Part shown: piece after piece, positions 19,428 to 31,110 of the stretch | Layout of the letters: every line of letters begins with the position of its first letter | How positions within the stretch are numbered: the stretch's first letter is position 1 | NCBI RefSeq assembly: GCF_002259795.1 | Contig: NZ_MWXA01000005.1 | Location: 434,001 to 498,000 of the forward strand | Direction: 5' to 3' | DNA length: 64,000 nt | Origin: Bifidobacterium aquikefiri | GTDB taxonomy: Bacteria; Actinomycetota; Actinomycetes; Actinomycetales; Bifidobacteriaceae | Program-made: the position numbers and the translations under genes | The notes under the pieces: model-generated | Told to the model about the DNA's origin: nothing | What the model saw: only the letters and a program-made list of their open reading frames with translations | Databases searched by the model: none

Positions 19428-20453
19428 CTACTTCCCCTCGTTCATAGATTGAGTTGTTGCTGACGAAGCTGTATGCACATTTGTCTTACTCTTTTTTGCA
19501 GTGACATCGTGTTTCACGGCATCTCCTGCAAAGTTATCACTTGCAGTTTCCTTCGTCGCCTCAGACAAGGCTTGGCGCACATCCAGTGCAATGCTTTCCG
19601 TCGCCTGTGCGAGCTTATCAATCTGAGGTCCATGAGTTGCAATCGAACGGGATACAGTTACCAGAACATTACCTTGTGTGCCGGCAAATACCGTCTTCAG
19701 ATCATGAGCCTCGGCACCCTGCCATCCATATCCTGGTGAAAGAATGGGTCCGGTGAATTTCGATGGATCTACACCACCGGTAGTGATCCACTGGCCAATC
19801 GTTGCTCCGATGATCAGTCCAACAGAGCCCATGCCATCCATGCTCTGATTGAATTTCTGAGCTGTTCCGGCTATGCTGTAGGCCACTGTCTTGCCTTTGT
19901 ACGAACCACTTTGCCTGATCGCAGACTGCAGACTTGTACCCTCACTATTGGATGTGAGCGATGCAATGAACACCCCACGGCCATAACTCAGGGCTTCGTC
20001 GGTGAGATTGTTGAGCGAACGGGCGCCATAGTAGGGAAGCAGGGTTATGGCATCCGCCTTCAGCGGCGCATTTGGCTTGAAATAGGCATCGGCAATGGCT
20101 GAAATAGTAGTCGAAAGCCCGCCGCGAAGGCAATCGACAATCGTAATGATTCCCATCTGACGGGCGGCATAGAGCACCCGCTCAAGCGCGGCATAACCTT
20201 TTGAACCGTATCGTTCGAACATGGGTGTCTGGAATTTCACTGCCGCAGCTCGGCCATGGGCCGCCTGAAGCATGCGCATGGAAAACATCTCGGCACCATC
20301 GGCATCCACCTGATACCCCCACTCACTGAGAATCTTTCGGTGAGGATCTATGCCGACGCAAAGCGGCCCGAATTTTGACATTGAAGTGCTTAATCGCAGA
20401 CCAAAATCTGATCTCTGTGCCTTAATCTCTTCTTCACGGGTCGCCTTTGCCAT
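19428..20453 (-). CDS. pyrF: PyrF homologue (OMP decarboxylase family) with altered active-site motif
   Basis: 341 residues, type-2 PyrF family. The family decarboxylates OMP to UMP. Conserved: GIDPH (~35-39), AVKFQ with the first Lys (Lys73), LLPYYG, and the phosphate-binding SPGYGWQGA. The hallmark DAKRGD segment, which supplies the catalytic Asp-Lys-Asp, reads DCLRGG at 107-112. The catalytic Lys is therefore Leu109 and the second Asp is Gly112. I rechecked this on the nucleotides near 20120-20140. The C-terminal ~60 residues form a Lys/Ala/Thr-rich tail. The gene lies between carB and gmk, fitting pyrimidine synthesis, but activity is in doubt. Confidence 0.85.
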   Translation of the reverse strand: MAKATREEEIKAQRSDFGLRLSTSMSKFGPLCVGIDPHRKILSEWGYQVDADGAEMFSMRMLQAAHGRAAAVKFQTPMFERYGSKGYAALERVLYAARQMGIITIVDCLRGGLSTTISAIADAYFKPNAPLKADAITLLPYYGARSLNNLTDEALSYGRGVFIASLTSNSEGTSLQSAIRQSGSYKGKTVAYSIAGTAQKFNQSMDGMGSVGLIIGATIGQWITTGGVDPSKFTGPILSPGYGWQGAEAHDLKTVFAGTQGNVLVTVSRSIATHGPQIDKLAQATESIALDVRQALSEATKETASDNFAGDAVKHDVTAKKSKTNVHTASSATTQSMNEGK

Positions 20454-20462
20454 CAGATATCC

Positions 20463-23400
20463 TTATCTTTCAAGTTCGTGTATCTGCTCAGCACGTTCCT
20501 GAATACTTTCGATCTGGTAGTCATTCTTCCGTACGGCCTCGATAGCCATCAAAGCGGCAGAAAACTCCGTCATGGTGGTGAAGTGCGGCAAATCCGCTGC
20601 TATTGCCGCAGCTCGAATCGAGTAGCCATCAGATCGTGAACCCTTGGAATTTGGGGTATTGAGAATCATGTTGATGGTTCCGTCTTCTATCAGATCAACG
20701 ACATTCTTCTCGGTGGAATCGCTCACACTGGCTGTTGATTGCGTTGAATCTGGAACAGCGGGCTGGGGTGTGTCGACGCGTGTCCCAAGCTTGGCGACAA
20801 CATGAGCCTGAAGACCATATCTGCGCAAGACCGAAGCGGTTCCCTCCGTTGCGTACAGATTAAAACCAAATTCGTGCAGACGTTGTGCCATCAAAGGCAG
20901 TTGTCTCTTATCGCTGTCGTTGACGGAGAGGAACACGTTGCCACTCGTAACCAGTCCCCCGGCGTATGCTGCCAACTGACTCTTGGCGAATGCATGGGGG
21001 AAGTCTCTATCGAAACCCATGACCTCGCCAGTCGAACGCATCTCTGGCCCAAGGATGATGTCAACCGTACGACCAACCTTGGTTCTGAAGCGCTTGAACG
21101 GAAGCACCGACTCCTTGACTGCAACCGGCTGACCGCGACGAATCATGCCACCGTCACCAACGGGAAGCAGCAGGCCGTTCTTGCGCTGGTCCTCAATGGT
21201 TTCACCCGTCATGATGCGTGCTGCCGCCTTGGCAAGGGCAGTTCCCGTCGCCTTGGAAGCAAACGGAACTGTTCTGGAAGCGCGTGGATTGGCTTCGATG
21301 ACATACAAAGTGTTGGCCATGTATGCATACTGAACATTGATGAGTCCACGAACGCCACAACCCTGGGCAATTGCCAAGGTAGCCTTGCGCAAACGTTCCA
21401 TCTGATCGTCCGAGAGTGTGCTAGGCGGCAGCGTGCAAGCTGCATCACCCGAATGGACACCCGCCTCCTCGACATGTTCCATAATCCCACCGATGTAAAG
21501 ATCCGAACCATCGTAGATGGCATCGACATCAATCTCAATGGCATCCTGCAAGAACTTGTCTATAAGCAAGGGGGAAGGGAGTCTTCCGGACACCACCGTG
21601 TCGGCCTTCGCCTCATCAAGCGCCCTGTTGACGTAAGTCTTGAGCTGTGCATCGTCATAGACGATTTCCATCCCTCTACCACCCAACACGTAGGATGGAC
21701 GCACCAGCACAGGATAACCAATGTTATGTGCAGCCTCCTCTGCCTCTTCGTACGATAACGCTGTGCCGTACCGTGGGGCATTCAATCCTTCGCGCTTGAG
21801 AACCTCACCAAAGAGCTGTCGGTTTTCAGCCAAGTCGATAGCCTCTGGCGAAGTGCCGAGAATCGTCACCCCGGCAGCTTTGAGTCTTGCTGCAAGCGAA
21901 AGAGGTGTCTGTCCACCCAGTTGTACGATGACGCCCTTGATGGGACCCATCTTCTTTTCTGCCGTATAGACTTCGAGAACATCTTCGAAAGTCAATGGCT
22001 CAAAATAGAGGCGATCCGACATGTCGTAATCCGTCGAAACCGTCTCTGGATTGCAGTTGATCATGATCGTGTCGTACTTCTTGCCAAGCTCTTGAACGGC
22101 ATGCACACAGGTGTAGTCGAATTCGATGCCCTGACCGATCCGATTGGGACCGGAACCAAGAATGATTACGGCTTCGCGATCTCTTGGCCTGATCTCGGTC
22201 TCATCGGCATAACATGAATAGTAATACGGAGTAACCGCGTCAAATTCCGCAGCACAGGTGTCAACGGTCTTATATACCGGTCGCAGTCCATAATTCCAGC
22301 GAAGCTCACGAACGGCATTCTCGCCTTCATCTCCGAGCTTTCTCAAATGAGCGATCTGCAAGTCGCTTAAGCCTGATTGCTTGGCCTTCCTGAGCAGTTG
22401 AGCTCCAAGACTTTCAGCCGCCTGAACCTCCATTGCCACATCATTCATTTCCTTGATCTGTTCAAGGAACCAACGGTCAATCTTGGTGGCTGCATAGATC
22501 TGCTCCACACTTGCTCCGCCCCACATGGCGCGCTGCAACTGAAGGTAACGGTGCTCGGTAGGAGTGCTCATATCGTGCAGCAACTGCTGAATCTCGGCCT
22601 GAGACGGCTTGTCGCCGTCCCATGAGAAGTTCATGTGACGCTTGTCAATGGATCGAAGAGCCTTGCCCAGGGATTCGCGGAAGTTTCCTGCCAAAGCCAT
22701 CGCCTCGCCCACCGACTTCATCGAAGTGGTGAGCGTCGTATCGGCATTCGGGAATTTCTCGAAGGTAAAACGAGGAATCTTCGTCACAACATAATCGATG
22801 GTCGGCTCAAAACTCGCCGGAGTTGATTGCGTGATGTCATTTTGAATTTCATCAAGCGTATACCCCAGAGCCAGCTTGGTCGCTATCTTCGCGATGGGGA
22901 AACCGGTTGCCTTTGATGCCAGAGCGGATGAACGCGACACACGTGGGTTCATTTCAATGACGATCAGACGACCGGTCTGTGGTTCTACGGCGAACTGAAT
23001 GTTGCAACCGCCTGTGTCTACACCAACGCCACGAATGATCTTGATACCAACATCACGCATCTTCTGATATTCGCGATCCGTGAGTGTGAGCATGGGCGCC
23101 ACAGTCGTCGAATCGCCGGTGTGCACACCAACAGGATCAACGTTTTCAATCGGGCAGATGACCACGACATTGTCATTCTTGTCTCGCATCAGCTCAAGCT
23201 CGTATTCTTTCCAACCTTCGATGCCTTCCTCAAGAAGGATCTCATGCGTCGGAGAATAATGCATGCCTGCTCCGGCAATGCGATGGAGTTCCTCAACATT
23301 GTGTGCAATGCCGGAACCTAGACCACCCATGGTGAAGCTTGGACGAACCACCAATGGATAGCCAAGATCATCCGCGGCGGCCTCGGCATCTTCCATGCTG

Positions 23401-23849
23401 TGTGCAATCAGCGATCGGGCGGATTCTGCACCCGCCTTTTCGACGACCTTCTTGAAAAGATCTCGGTCTTCACCACGATCGATCGCATCGAGCGAGGCAC
23501 CGATAAGCTCAACGTTATATTTCTTGAGGATCCCAGCCTCTCCGAGCGCCATCGCGGCGTTCAAAGCGGTCTGCCCACCCAACGTCGGCAAGAGTGCATC
23601 AGGTTTTTCCTTGGCAATGATTTTTTCAAGAATGGCTGTATCGATAGGTTCGATATAGGTGGCATCGGCCATTTCAGGATCAGTCATAATCGTTGCAGGA
23701 TTCGAGTTGACCAGAATCACGCGGATTCCCTCTTCGCGCAAAACACGGCATGCCTGCGTTCCTGAATAGTCAAACTCTGCGGCCTGACCAATGACGATTG
23801 GTCCTGAGCCAATGACCATAACCGAATGAATATCGGAACGCTTAGGCAT
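20463..23849 (-). CDS. carB: Carbamoyl-phosphate synthase large subunit
   Basis: 1128 residues from the ATG at 23849, which overlaps the carA end by 8 bases (ATGCCTAA); GGGGAAG precedes it. Makes carbamoyl phosphate for pyrimidines and arginine from ammonia, bicarbonate and two ATP. Two ATP-grasp halves are seen: [17 protein letters not shown] near residue 15 and [17 protein letters not shown] around 570. The repeated VIVLGGQT-type and [18 protein letters not shown] / [18 protein letters not shown] motifs follow. A C-terminal MGS-like allosteric domain follows. It contains a ~30-residue Ser/Thr/Pro insert ([20 protein letters not shown]) that looks disordered. Confidence 0.97.
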   Translation of the reverse strand: MPKRSDIHSVMVIGSGPIVIGQAAEFDYSGTQACRVLREEGIRVILVNSNPATIMTDPEMADATYIEPIDTAILEKIIAKEKPDALLPTLGGQTALNAAMALGEAGILKKYNVELIGASLDAIDRGEDRDLFKKVVEKAGAESARSLIAHSMEDAEAAADDLGYPLVVRPSFTMGGLGSGIAHNVEELHRIAGAGMHYSPTHEILLEEGIEGWKEYELELMRDKNDNVVVICPIENVDPVGVHTGDSTTVAPMLTLTDREYQKMRDVGIKIIRGVGVDTGGCNIQFAVEPQTGRLIVIEMNPRVSRSSALASKATGFPIAKIATKLALGYTLDEIQNDITQSTPASFEPTIDYVVTKIPRFTFEKFPNADTTLTTSMKSVGEAMALAGNFRESLGKALRSIDKRHMNFSWDGDKPSQAEIQQLLHDMSTPTEHRYLQLQRAMWGGASVEQIYAATKIDRWFLEQIKEMNDVAMEVQAAESLGAQLLRKAKQSGLSDLQIAHLRKLGDEGENAVRELRWNYGLRPVYKTVDTCAAEFDAVTPYYYSCYADETEIRPRDREAVIILGSGPNRIGQGIEFDYTCVHAVQELGKKYDTIMINCNPETVSTDYDMSDRLYFEPLTFEDVLEVYTAEKKMGPIKGVIVQLGGQTPLSLAARLKAAGVTILGTSPEAIDLAENRQLFGEVLKREGLNAPRYGTALSYEEAEEAAHNIGYPVLVRPSYVLGGRGMEIVYDDAQLKTYVNRALDEAKADTVVSGRLPSPLLIDKFLQDAIEIDVDAIYDGSDLYIGGIMEHVEEAGVHSGDAACTLPPSTLSDDQMERLRKATLAIAQGCGVRGLINVQYAYMANTLYVIEANPRASRTVPFASKATGTALAKAAARIMTGETIEDQRKNGLLLPVGDGGMIRRGQPVAVKESVLPFKRFRTKVGRTVDIILGPEMRSTGEVMGFDRDFPHAFAKSQLAAYAGGLVTSGNVFLSVNDSDKRQLPLMAQRLHEFGFNLYATEGTASVLRRYGLQAHVVAKLGTRVDTPQPAVPDSTQSTASVSDSTEKNVVDLIEDGTINMILNTPNSKGSRSDGYSIRAAAIAADLPHFTTMTEFSAALMAIEAVRKNDYQIESIQERAEQIHELER

Positions 23850-25104
23850 TGATCTTCCCCTCTGTCTCTTCCTGTTCTTGAGCATGTTGAGAATCCTGAG
23901 ATGATTTCATCAGATTGATGAAACGATCAAACAGGTATGTTGCATCGTGTGGGCCGGCAGATGCCTCCGGATGATATTGAACTGAGAAAGCTGGAATATC
24001 AAGGCATTGCAACCCTTCAACCACGTCGTCGTTCAGCCCGATATGCGATACCTTTACCTTGCCGAAATGCCCATTGTCGAATGGTGATGAAATATCGGTG
24101 CCCAGTGGGGCATCAACTGCAAAACCGTGATTCTGCGAAGTTATCGAAACTTTGTCGGTATTGACATCCTTGACCGGCTGGTTGATGCCTCGATGACCAA
24201 ATTTGAGCTTGTACGTTCCAAATCCAAGCGCGCGCCCTAACAACTGATTACCGAGGCAGATGCCAAAGAATGGGTATCCCCTGTCAAGAACCTCGCGCAG
24301 GAGCGCGACCTCCTTATGAGCTGTGGCCGGATCGCCAGGACCGTTCGAGAAAAAGACACCATCGGGACTCAAAGCTTGCAATTCTTCGAATGTGGTGTGT
24401 TGTGGAAGAATATGCACTTCACATCCACGTTCTGAGAGACGTTGTGGCGTCATGCTCTTGATTCCGAAATCCAATGCCGCGACCTTGAACAGCGGTTTCT
24501 TGCCTGCAAACGCTCCACGAGGAGCAATGATCTTTTCCTGAGCGGTACTGACCTCATCCATAAGATGAGCGCCAGCCATCTGTGGCGTCTCCTCGACGAT
24601 CGTACGCAAGGTTCCCGTGCTTGCAAGCTCACCGTTGCCCTGTTTCAGGGCATTTCCTGAGAAGATCCCTGCACGCATCACACCCGCAGAACGAAGATGT
24701 CGCACTAATTTTCTTGTATCGATTCCACTGATTCCGACGATGCCCTGACTTATCAGATCATCCTGCAAGCTACCAGTTGCTCGCCAGTTACTCACATTCG
24801 GGCTTGGTTCACGGACAACATATCCGGCAACCCATATCTTGGAAGACTCGTTGTCTTCCCCATTGACACCGGTGTTTCCAATATGTGGAAATGTTTGTAT
24901 CAATATTTGGCGGTCATAACTTGGATCGGTTATCGTCTCCTGATACCCTGTCATGCCTGTAGTAAAAACAATCTCGGCAGTTGTCTGCCCTAATGCGCCA
25001 AAAGGCTTGCCCACATACACTTGTCCATCCTCGAGAACGAGGATTGCATCATCTGGGGAAAAGCTCTCAACTGTTGTGGCGTCGGAATCGTACAAGTTTA
25101 CCAA
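23842..25104 (-). CDS. carA: Carbamoyl-phosphate synthase small subunit
   Basis: About 420 residues. Class I glutaminase that feeds ammonia to CarB. The catalytic Cys is in [12 protein letters not shown], with His and Glu in [13 protein letters not shown]. The N-terminal CPSase domain ([12 protein letters not shown]-like, [10 protein letters not shown]) is intact. No ATG fits the N-terminus. TTG at 25104 or 25095 is the likely start, with GGGGG just upstream; the 25095 codon has the better spacing. A short acidic, Gln-rich tail ([15 protein letters not shown]) ends the protein. Confidence 0.94.
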   Translation of the reverse strand: MVNLYDSDATTVESFSPDDAILVLEDGQVYVGKPFGALGQTTAEIVFTTGMTGYQETITDPSYDRQILIQTFPHIGNTGVNGEDNESSKIWVAGYVVREPSPNVSNWRATGSLQDDLISQGIVGISGIDTRKLVRHLRSAGVMRAGIFSGNALKQGNGELASTGTLRTIVEETPQMAGAHLMDEVSTAQEKIIAPRGAFAGKKPLFKVAALDFGIKSMTPQRLSERGCEVHILPQHTTFEELQALSPDGVFFSNGPGDPATAHKEVALLREVLDRGYPFFGICLGNQLLGRALGFGTYKLKFGHRGINQPVKDVNTDKVSITSQNHGFAVDAPLGTDISSPFDNGHFGKVKVSHIGLNDDVVEGLQCLDIPAFSVQYHPEASAGPHDATYLFDRFINLMKSSQDSQHAQEQEETEGKINA

Positions 25105-25227
25105 ACCCCCTTATACAGCGGATAGTCGTAACTACAGTATCCATCGCCGTGGATAAATTTAGGTTAACTATGTCTTCATCCCAGAATCTGGATACTGGAG
25201 TCCACCTGTTGAAAGAGCAAAAACAAA

Positions 25228-25258
25228 ATCCGTCCATATCGTATGGAAATGGACGGAT
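25228..25258 (-). terminator. Intrinsic terminator after nusB
   Basis: Stem ATCCGTCCAT (25228-25237) / ATGGACGGAT (25249-25258), loop 11 bases. On the minus strand it is followed by TTTTGTTTTTG, a good T-tract. It separates the efp-nusB unit from carA, implying a separate carA promoter in 25105-25227. Confidence 0.8.
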
Positions 25259-25291
25259 CACATCAATCGACTAGCGTGCGAATTCGTACTA

Positions 25292-25957
25292 TCAGACGTT
25301 TTGCCGCGTATCATCATCGCGACTCACTTCTGGTTCTGGCTGAAGAGGTGCGTTCGCTGCACTATCAGACGTCGAAGTTTCGAACGGAACGGACTCAATA
25401 TGCGCCTCTTGCTCAGGAGCAAGTGTGGGATTGTTCTCAGTCTCAAAGCTTTCAGCGGAATCGGACTCTGCTTGCTCAGACTCTGCATTCCCAGAGTCAG
25501 CTTGTTCAGACTCTGCTTGCTCGGATTCTGCTTGCTCGGATTCTGTAATCAGCGTCTGCTCCTTGTCTGCAGAAACGGCGCTGAGCAAGCCATGTATGAA
25601 ACCTGGAGCATCCGAGTCGGAAAAACTTTTTGCAAGAGATAACGCCTCGTCGATTGCAACCCTATCGGGTACGTCAGGATTGAAGACGATTTCCCAGGTA
25701 GCAATTCTCAAGATGTTTCGATCAACGACTGCCATTCTGTTGAGTTTCCATCCTGTGGAATGGGCATCAAGTGCGCCGTCAATCGTGTGAAGATGTTCTG
25801 CCACTCCCCTGACCAGATCAATCGCATAGTCAGGAAGTGGTGTTTGTGCTCCGGGGCGAAGTAATCGCTCAGCCAAAAGGGACAGAACTTCCTGCCCCTT
25901 TTCATCGGCCTCATACAGAGTATTAAGAGCCCTTTTCCGGGCGGTCGATCGTGCCAT
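25292..25957 (-). CDS. nusB: Transcription antitermination factor NusB with repetitive acidic tail
   Basis: 221 residues; the NusB core is ~140. NusB binds boxA RNA with NusE (S10) and keeps rRNA transcription processive. The N-terminus RSTARKRALNTLYEADEKG and the C-terminal core WKLNRMAVVDRNILRIATWE and DRVAIDEALSLAKSFSD are canonical. Residues ~141-221 form an added tail with imperfect repeats of SEQAE (SEQAESEQAESEQAD, then SGNAESEQAESDSAES). It follows efp by 14 bases and ends before an intrinsic terminator. Confidence 0.94.
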   Translation of the reverse strand: MARSTARKRALNTLYEADEKGQEVLSLLAERLLRPGAQTPLPDYAIDLVRGVAEHLHTIDGALDAHSTGWKLNRMAVVDRNILRIATWEIVFNPDVPDRVAIDEALSLAKSFSDSDAPGFIHGLLSAVSADKEQTLITESEQAESEQAESEQADSGNAESEQAESDSAESFETENNPTLAPEQEAHIESVPFETSTSDSAANAPLQPEPEVSRDDDTRQNV

Positions 25958-25971
25958 ATTGAACTATTGCC

Positions 25972-26538
25972 TCAGGAATTTTCACGACCGAGATATGAAC
26001 CATCGCGTGTATCAACCTTGACTCTTTCGCCCTCGTTGATGAACAGTGGAACCTGAATCTCTGCGCCGGTCTCTACAGTCGCTGGCTTGGTACCCGCATT
26101 CGAACGGTTGCCCTGCAGACCCGGTTCTGTGTGCTCAACTTTGAGAATGACCGATGCAGGAAGCTCGACGGAAAGCGGGTTGCCATCGTGGAAACTGATG
26201 ATGCAATCAGTGCCCTCAAGCAGGAAACGCTCCTGGTCTCCGATCAAGGACTCAGGAATGTTGACCTGCTCGTAATTGGTCATATCCATGAATACGAACG
26301 AATCCGCATCGCGGTATGAATATTGCATGGTACGGTTGTCAACCGTTTCGAATTCCATCTTCATACCGGCATTGAATGTCTTGTCGACGATCTTTCCTGA
26401 AAGCACATCTTTGATGGTTGTTCGCACGAAAGCAGGGCCCTTGCCGGGTTTCACGTGCTGGAACTTGGTGACGGTCCACAGTTTGCCGTCCAAGTTCAGA
26501 ACTGAACCATTCTTGATATCGTTTGTAGTTTGTGCCAC
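25972..26538 (-). CDS. efp: Elongation factor P
   Basis: 188 residues. Relieves ribosome stalling at polyproline stretches. GTG at 26538 is chosen because AGGTGA lies 6-7 bases upstream and gives the family start [11 protein letters not shown]; a GTG two codons earlier is too close to that site. The domain I loop [10 protein letters not shown] carries the tip Lys. Domains II and III ([35 protein letters not shown]) are complete. First gene of the efp-nusB unit. Confidence 0.96.
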   Translation of the reverse strand: MAQTTNDIKNGSVLNLDGKLWTVTKFQHVKPGKGPAFVRTTIKDVLSGKIVDKTFNAGMKMEFETVDNRTMQYSYRDADSFVFMDMTNYEQVNIPESLIGDQERFLLEGTDCIISFHDGNPLSVELPASVILKVEHTEPGLQGNRSNAGTKPATVETGAEIQVPLFINEGERVKVDTRDGSYLGRENS

Positions 26539-26660
26539 GTTCACTCACCTATTCGTATATATAAAAGCCGCCTAACCCAGCGACAAAAATGCCTAGTCCA
26601 TTATGCCACGGCGTCTAAACACAGAAATGCCGGCATGACTTTCTTCTCTGAATTCGACGA

Positions 26661-26698
26661 AAAATGCAGTAAGCCCGGGAAAATCCCGGGCTTACTGC
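26661..26698 (-). terminator. Intrinsic terminator after tuf
   Basis: Perfect 15-bp stem GCAGTAAGCCCGGGA (26666-26680) / 26684-26698 with an AAA loop, followed on the minus strand by ATTTTTCG. Starts 18 bases after the tuf stop. Confidence 0.92.
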
Positions 26699-26715
26699 TA
26701 GCGAGTAATGAAATA

Positions 26716-27915
26716 TTACTCAACAACCTTGGTGACACGGCCTGAGCCGACTGTGTGTCCACCTTCACGAACTGCGAAGGTCAGACCCTCTTCCATGGCG
26801 ATTGGCTGGATCAGCTCAACCGAGAAGGTTGCGTGATCGCCAGGCTGAACCATTTCGATGCCCTCTGGCAGCGTGATGACGCCAGTGACATCGGTGGTGC
26901 GGAAGTAGAACTGAGGACGGTAGTTGGAGAAGAATGGCGAGTGACGGCCACCCTCATCCTTTGTCAGAACGTAGACTTCGCCTTCGAACTTGTGGTGAGG
27001 TGTAACCGTTCCTGGAGCAGCCACGACCTGGCCACGCTCGACCTGATCGCGGTTGATGCCACGGAGCAGCAGACCGGTGTTGTCGCCAGCCTCGGCCTCG
27101 TCCATCTGCTTGTGGAATGTTTCGATTGAGGTGCAGGTCGTTGCCTGAGTTGGACGAAGGCCAACAATCTCAACGTTGCTGTTGACGGCGAGCTTACCGC
27201 GCTCAACACGACCGGTAACAACGGTTCCACGACCGGAGATGGTGAAGACATCTTCGATTGGCATCAAGAATGGCTTGTCGAGATCGTGAACTGGGGTTGG
27301 AATGTAGTCATCGACTGCATCCATGAGATCCTTGACGGTCTGTGCCCACTTCTCGTGGTCAGGAGCATCGTCATGAAGTGCACCGTAAGCAGAAGTACGG
27401 ATCACTGGGCAATCGCGGTCGAATCCGTTCTCGTCCAGAAGGTCGCGGACCTCTTCTTCAACGAGCTCGATGAGCTCATCATCATCGACCATGTCGCACT
27501 TGTTCAGGGCGACGAGAATCTTCGGAACGCCAACCTGCTTGGCAAGCAGCACATGTTCACGAGTCTGGGCCATTGGACCGTCGGTAGCGGCAACCACGAG
27601 GATTGCACCATCCATCTGAGCGGCACCGGTAATCATGTTCTTGACATAATCAGCGTGGCCTGGGGCATCAACGTGTGCATAGTGACGCTTTGCGGTCTGA
27701 TACTCAATATGAGCAATGTTGATGGTGATACCGCGCTGCTTCTCTTCTGGAGCAGAATCGATTTGGTCGAAATCATACTCAGGATTGAGATCAGGGTATT
27801 CCTCGTGCAGCACCTTGGAGATGGCGGCGGTCAGGGTAGTCTTGCCGTGATCGACGTGGCCAATGGTACCGATGTTAACGTGCGGCTTAGTACGTTCGTA
27901 CTTTTCCTTTGCCAT
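26716..27915 (-). CDS. tuf: Elongation factor Tu
   Basis: 399 residues from the ATG at 27915, with AGGAGG upstream. GTPase delivering aminoacyl-tRNA to the ribosome. GHVDHGKTT (P-loop), DAPGHADYV and NKCD (G motifs) and the three EF-Tu domains are complete. Last gene of the rpsL-rpsG-fusA-tuf unit, ending at a strong terminator. Confidence 0.99.
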   Translation of the reverse strand: MAKEKYERTKPHVNIGTIGHVDHGKTTLTAAISKVLHEEYPDLNPEYDFDQIDSAPEEKQRGITINIAHIEYQTAKRHYAHVDAPGHADYVKNMITGAAQMDGAILVVAATDGPMAQTREHVLLAKQVGVPKILVALNKCDMVDDDELIELVEEEVRDLLDENGFDRDCPVIRTSAYGALHDDAPDHEKWAQTVKDLMDAVDDYIPTPVHDLDKPFLMPIEDVFTISGRGTVVTGRVERGKLAVNSNVEIVGLRPTQATTCTSIETFHKQMDEAEAGDNTGLLLRGINRDQVERGQVVAAPGTVTPHHKFEGEVYVLTKDEGGRHSPFFSNYRPQFYFRTTDVTGVITLPEGIEMVQPGDHATFSVELIQPIAMEEGLTFAVREGGHTVGSGRVTKVVE

Positions 27916-28022
27916 GTGTTTGTCCTCCTGGACGTCTCGTAGTTTGCCTGTGCGAACCACGCACAAGACACTCGCTACATATTACTGGGTAATTGGTTTA
28001 TTTGCCACTTGGTATCCTCCGC

Positions 28023-28056
28023 CCAGTCAGCGCTCAATGAGTTTAGCGCTGACTGG
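28023..28056 (-). terminator. Hairpin between fusA and tuf
   Basis: Perfect 12-bp stem CCAGTCAGCGCT (28023-28034) / AGCGCTGACTGG (28045-28056), loop 10 bases, in the ~190-base fusA-tuf spacer. No T-run follows on the minus strand. It may be a partial terminator, a processing site, or part of a tuf leader that lets tuf be expressed separately. Confidence 0.5.
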
Positions 28057-28108
28057 AGACAGAGAAAACCTTGGAATTAAAGGTGTGTTGAGCGAAAAAT
28101 GAGCTTTC

Positions 28109-30235
28109 TCACTCGCCACGCTGGGCTTTTATGATTTCCTCTGATACTGCACGAGGCACCTCTGCATATGAATCCATCTGCATGGTGAAGACTGCACGGC
28201 CCTGGGTCTTTGAGCGTAGGTCGCCAATGTATCCGAACATCTCTGACAGTGGAACCTTTGCATCGATGACCTTGACACCTGTGGCGTCGGCCATCGACTG
28301 GATGTTTCCACGACGAGAGTTGAGATCGCCCATGACTTCGCCCATGTATTCCTCAGGTGTACGCACCTCAACAGCCATGATCGGCTCAAGAATGACAGGC
28401 TTTGCCTTGGGAGCAGCTTCCTTGAAGCACATGGAACCAGCGATCTTGAATGCCATTTCCGAAGAATCGACATCGTGGATCTGGCCATCGGTCAATGTCG
28501 CCTTGACATTCACGACCGGGAACCCAGCAAGAATGCCAGATTCCATGGCCTCCTGAACACCTGCATCGACAGAAGGAATGAATTCCTTGGTGATGTGACC
28601 ACCAGTGACCTTGTTCTCGAACTGGTAGGTTTCACCCTCTGTTGGCTCCAAAGGCTCGAAGTTCATGAGGACCTTTGCGAACTGACCCGAACCACCGGTC
28701 TGCTTCTTGTGAGTGTATTCCTGATTCATGACTGCCTTGCGAATGGTCTCGCGGTATGCCACCTGAGGCTTGCCAACGTTGCAATCAACATGGAATTCAC
28801 GGCGCATACGATCGATCAGGATGTCGAGCTGAAGCTCACCCATGCCTGAAATCAGTGTCTGACCGGATTCTTCATCAGTCTTGACCTGGAATGTTGGATC
28901 CTCCTCAGATAGCTTCTGCAGAGCGAGACCCATCTTCTCCTGATCTGCCTTGGTCTTGGGCTCGACCGCAACCTCGATAACAGGGTCTGGGAAGGTCATG
29001 GATTCAAGAGCAATCGGTGACTTTTCGTCGCAGAGCGTGTCCCCAGTGGTGACATTCTTCAGGCCGACGAACGCATAGATATTACCGGCAATGGCCTCGT
29101 CAACGGGATTCTCCTTGTTGGAGTGCATCTGGAACAGCTTGCCGATACGCTCCTTACGATCCTTGGTGGCATCGAGAACGTTGTCTCCCTGTGAAACCTT
29201 GCCCGAGTAGACACGCACATAAATAAGCTTGCCGTAGAAGGGGTGAGTGGCAATCTTGAAGGCAAGAGCGGAGAATGGTTCATCAACGCTTGGCTTGCGG
29301 TCGATTTCCTTCGATTCGTCCCCTGGCTCATAACCCTTGATTGCAGGAACATCCTCTGGTGAAGGAAGATAATCGATAACCGCATCCAACATTGGCTGTA
29401 CACCCTTATCCTTGAATGCAGAACCGCAGAACACTGGGTAGGCTTCCTTGGATACGGTGAGCTGACGCACAGCGCCACGAATCTCATCCTCAGTCAGATC
29501 TCCTGTTTCGAGGTACTTCTCGAGCAGTGTCTCGTCGGTCTCAGCAACGGTATCGAGCAGTTGTTCACGATACTGCTTTGCCTTGTCCTTCAAGTCATCT
29601 GGAATCTCGATGGTGTTGTAATGAGCACCGAGGTCGGCTCCATCTTCCCAGTAGTACGCAACCATGCGAACAAGATCGACAACGCCGCGGAAGTCATTTT
29701 CAGCACCGATAGGAAGCTGCATGACGATTGGCTTTGCACCGAGCTTTTCCTTGATGGTATCCACTGAGTAATAGAAGTTGGCTCCAAGCTTATCCATCTT
29801 GTTGATGAAGCAGATGCGAGGAACGCCATACTTATCGGCCTGACGCCATACGGTCTCAGACTGTGGCTCCACGCCTTCCTTGCCATCGAAGACGGCAACT
29901 GCCCCGTCGAGCACACGAAGTGAACGCTCCACCTCAGCGGTGAAGTCGACGTGTCCTGGAGTATCAATGATGTTGATCTGGAATTTGTCTTTCTCATCAT
30001 GGGTCTGACGATTCCAGAAGCATGTCGTTGCAGCAGAGGTAATGGTGATGCCTCGCTCCTGCTCCTGAGCCATCCAATCCATGGTTGCAGCGCCATCATG
30101 TACCTCACCGATTTTATAGTTCACACCGGTGTAGTACAGAATTCGTTCTGTCGTCGTTGTCTTTCCGGCATCAATATGAGCCATGATGCCGATGTTGCGG
30201 ACCTTTGTCAGGTCGGAGAGCACATCTTGTGCCAT
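28109..30235 (-). CDS. fusA: Elongation factor G
   Basis: 708 residues from the ATG at 30235, with GAGGA upstream. GTPase driving translocation and, with RRF, ribosome recycling. [15 protein letters not shown] (P-loop), [10 protein letters not shown] and NKMDKLG are present. The domain IV tip region ([20 protein letters not shown]) and the C-terminal domain V are complete. It is separated from rpsG by 28 bases. Confidence 0.98.
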   Translation of the reverse strand: MAQDVLSDLTKVRNIGIMAHIDAGKTTTTERILYYTGVNYKIGEVHDGAATMDWMAQEQERGITITSAATTCFWNRQTHDEKDKFQINIIDTPGHVDFTAEVERSLRVLDGAVAVFDGKEGVEPQSETVWRQADKYGVPRICFINKMDKLGANFYYSVDTIKEKLGAKPIVMQLPIGAENDFRGVVDLVRMVAYYWEDGADLGAHYNTIEIPDDLKDKAKQYREQLLDTVAETDETLLEKYLETGDLTEDEIRGAVRQLTVSKEAYPVFCGSAFKDKGVQPMLDAVIDYLPSPEDVPAIKGYEPGDESKEIDRKPSVDEPFSALAFKIATHPFYGKLIYVRVYSGKVSQGDNVLDATKDRKERIGKLFQMHSNKENPVDEAIAGNIYAFVGLKNVTTGDTLCDEKSPIALESMTFPDPVIEVAVEPKTKADQEKMGLALQKLSEEDPTFQVKTDEESGQTLISGMGELQLDILIDRMRREFHVDCNVGKPQVAYRETIRKAVMNQEYTHKKQTGGSGQFAKVLMNFEPLEPTEGETYQFENKVTGGHITKEFIPSVDAGVQEAMESGILAGFPVVNVKATLTDGQIHDVDSSEMAFKIAGSMCFKEAAPKAKPVILEPIMAVEVRTPEEYMGEVMGDLNSRRGNIQSMADATGVKVIDAKVPLSEMFGYIGDLRSKTQGRAVFTMQMDSYAEVPRAVSEEIIKAQRGE

Positions 30236-30263
30236 ATTATCCTCAGCTCTTATTCTTACGCTA

Positions 30264-30734
30264 TTACCAGCGATAGTGAGCAAAGGCCTTGTTTGCCTCT
30301 GCCATCTTGTGGGTATCTTCGCGGCGCTTCACTGAGGCGCCGAGACCGTTGGATGCATCGAGAATCTCGTTGGCGAGACGCTCCGACATGGTCTTCTCAC
30401 GGCGTGCACGACTGAAATCAGTCAGCCAGCGAAGTGAAAGCGTGTTGGCACGTGCAGGCTTGACCTCCACAGGAACCTGGTAGGTTGCTCCACCGACTCG
30501 GCGTGAACGAACCTCGAGGCTTGGACGAATGTTGTCCAGAGCGCGCTTCAACACTGCGACTGGCTCCTGGTCCGTCTTCTCCTTGACTTGCTCAAGTGCC
30601 GTGTACACGATGTCTTCAGCGATGGACTTCTTGCCATCGAGAAGAATCTTATTGATAAGCTGAGCTACAACTGTCGAACCGTAAATCGGATCTGGCAGGA
30701 GCTGGTGCTTCTTAGCTGGTCCTTTGCGTGACAT
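30264..30734 (-). CDS. rpsG: 30S ribosomal protein S7
   Basis: 156 residues from the ATG at 30734, the normal bacterial length. Primary binder of the 16S rRNA 3' major domain. The start [20 protein letters not shown] and the conserved [16 protein letters not shown] are visible. Four bases separate it from rpsL; the longer open frame upstream overlaps rpsL and is not coding. Confidence 0.98.
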   Translation of the reverse strand: MSRKGPAKKHQLLPDPIYGSTVVAQLINKILLDGKKSIAEDIVYTALEQVKEKTDQEPVAVLKRALDNIRPSLEVRSRRVGGATYQVPVEVKPARANTLSLRWLTDFSRARREKTMSERLANEILDASNGLGASVKRREDTHKMAEANKAFAHYRW

Positions 30735-30738
30735 TCTC

Positions 30739-31110
30739 TTACTTCGCCTTCTTTGCTCCGTACAGGGAACGACCCTGCTTGCGATCCTTGACACCCTGCG
30801 TATCCAATGCACCACGAACGATGTGATAACGAACACCAGGAAGATCCTTCACACGGCCACCGCGCACGAGCACGATGGAGTGTTCCTGAAGGTTGTGTCC
30901 TTCGCCTGGAATGTAAGCGGTGACTTCAATTCCTGAGCTCAGACGAACACGAGCAACCTTACGCAAAGCCGAATTCGGCTTCTTTGGGGTTGTGGTGTAA
31001 ACACGGGTGCACACACCGCGACGCAGTGGGCTTCCCTTCAATGCCAAGGTCTTCGACTTGCGAGGCTTGGCCTTACGTCCCTTACGGACGAGCTGTTCAA
31101 TCGTTGGCAA
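30739..31110 (-). CDS. rpsL: 30S ribosomal protein S12
   Basis: 123 residues using TTG at 31108-31110, which gives exactly the expected S12 start ([12 protein letters not shown]) and length; GGAGAG lies just upstream. Decoding-centre protein. The loop [13 protein letters not shown] and the second loop [12 protein letters not shown] carry the unaltered residues at which streptomycin-resistance changes usually occur. First gene of the str operon. Confidence 0.97.
   Translation of the reverse strand: MPTIEQLVRKGRKAKPRKSKTLALKGSPLRRGVCTRVYTTTPKKPNSALRKVARVRLSSGIEVTAYIPGEGHNLQEHSIVLVRGGRVKDLPGVRYHIVRGALDTQGVKDRKQGRSLYGAKKAK

Noticed and set aside
20802-21758. Long 318-codon plus-strand frame inside carB
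   Set aside because: It lies entirely antisense to a highly conserved CarB, has no recognisable domain, and is a shadow of codon bias.
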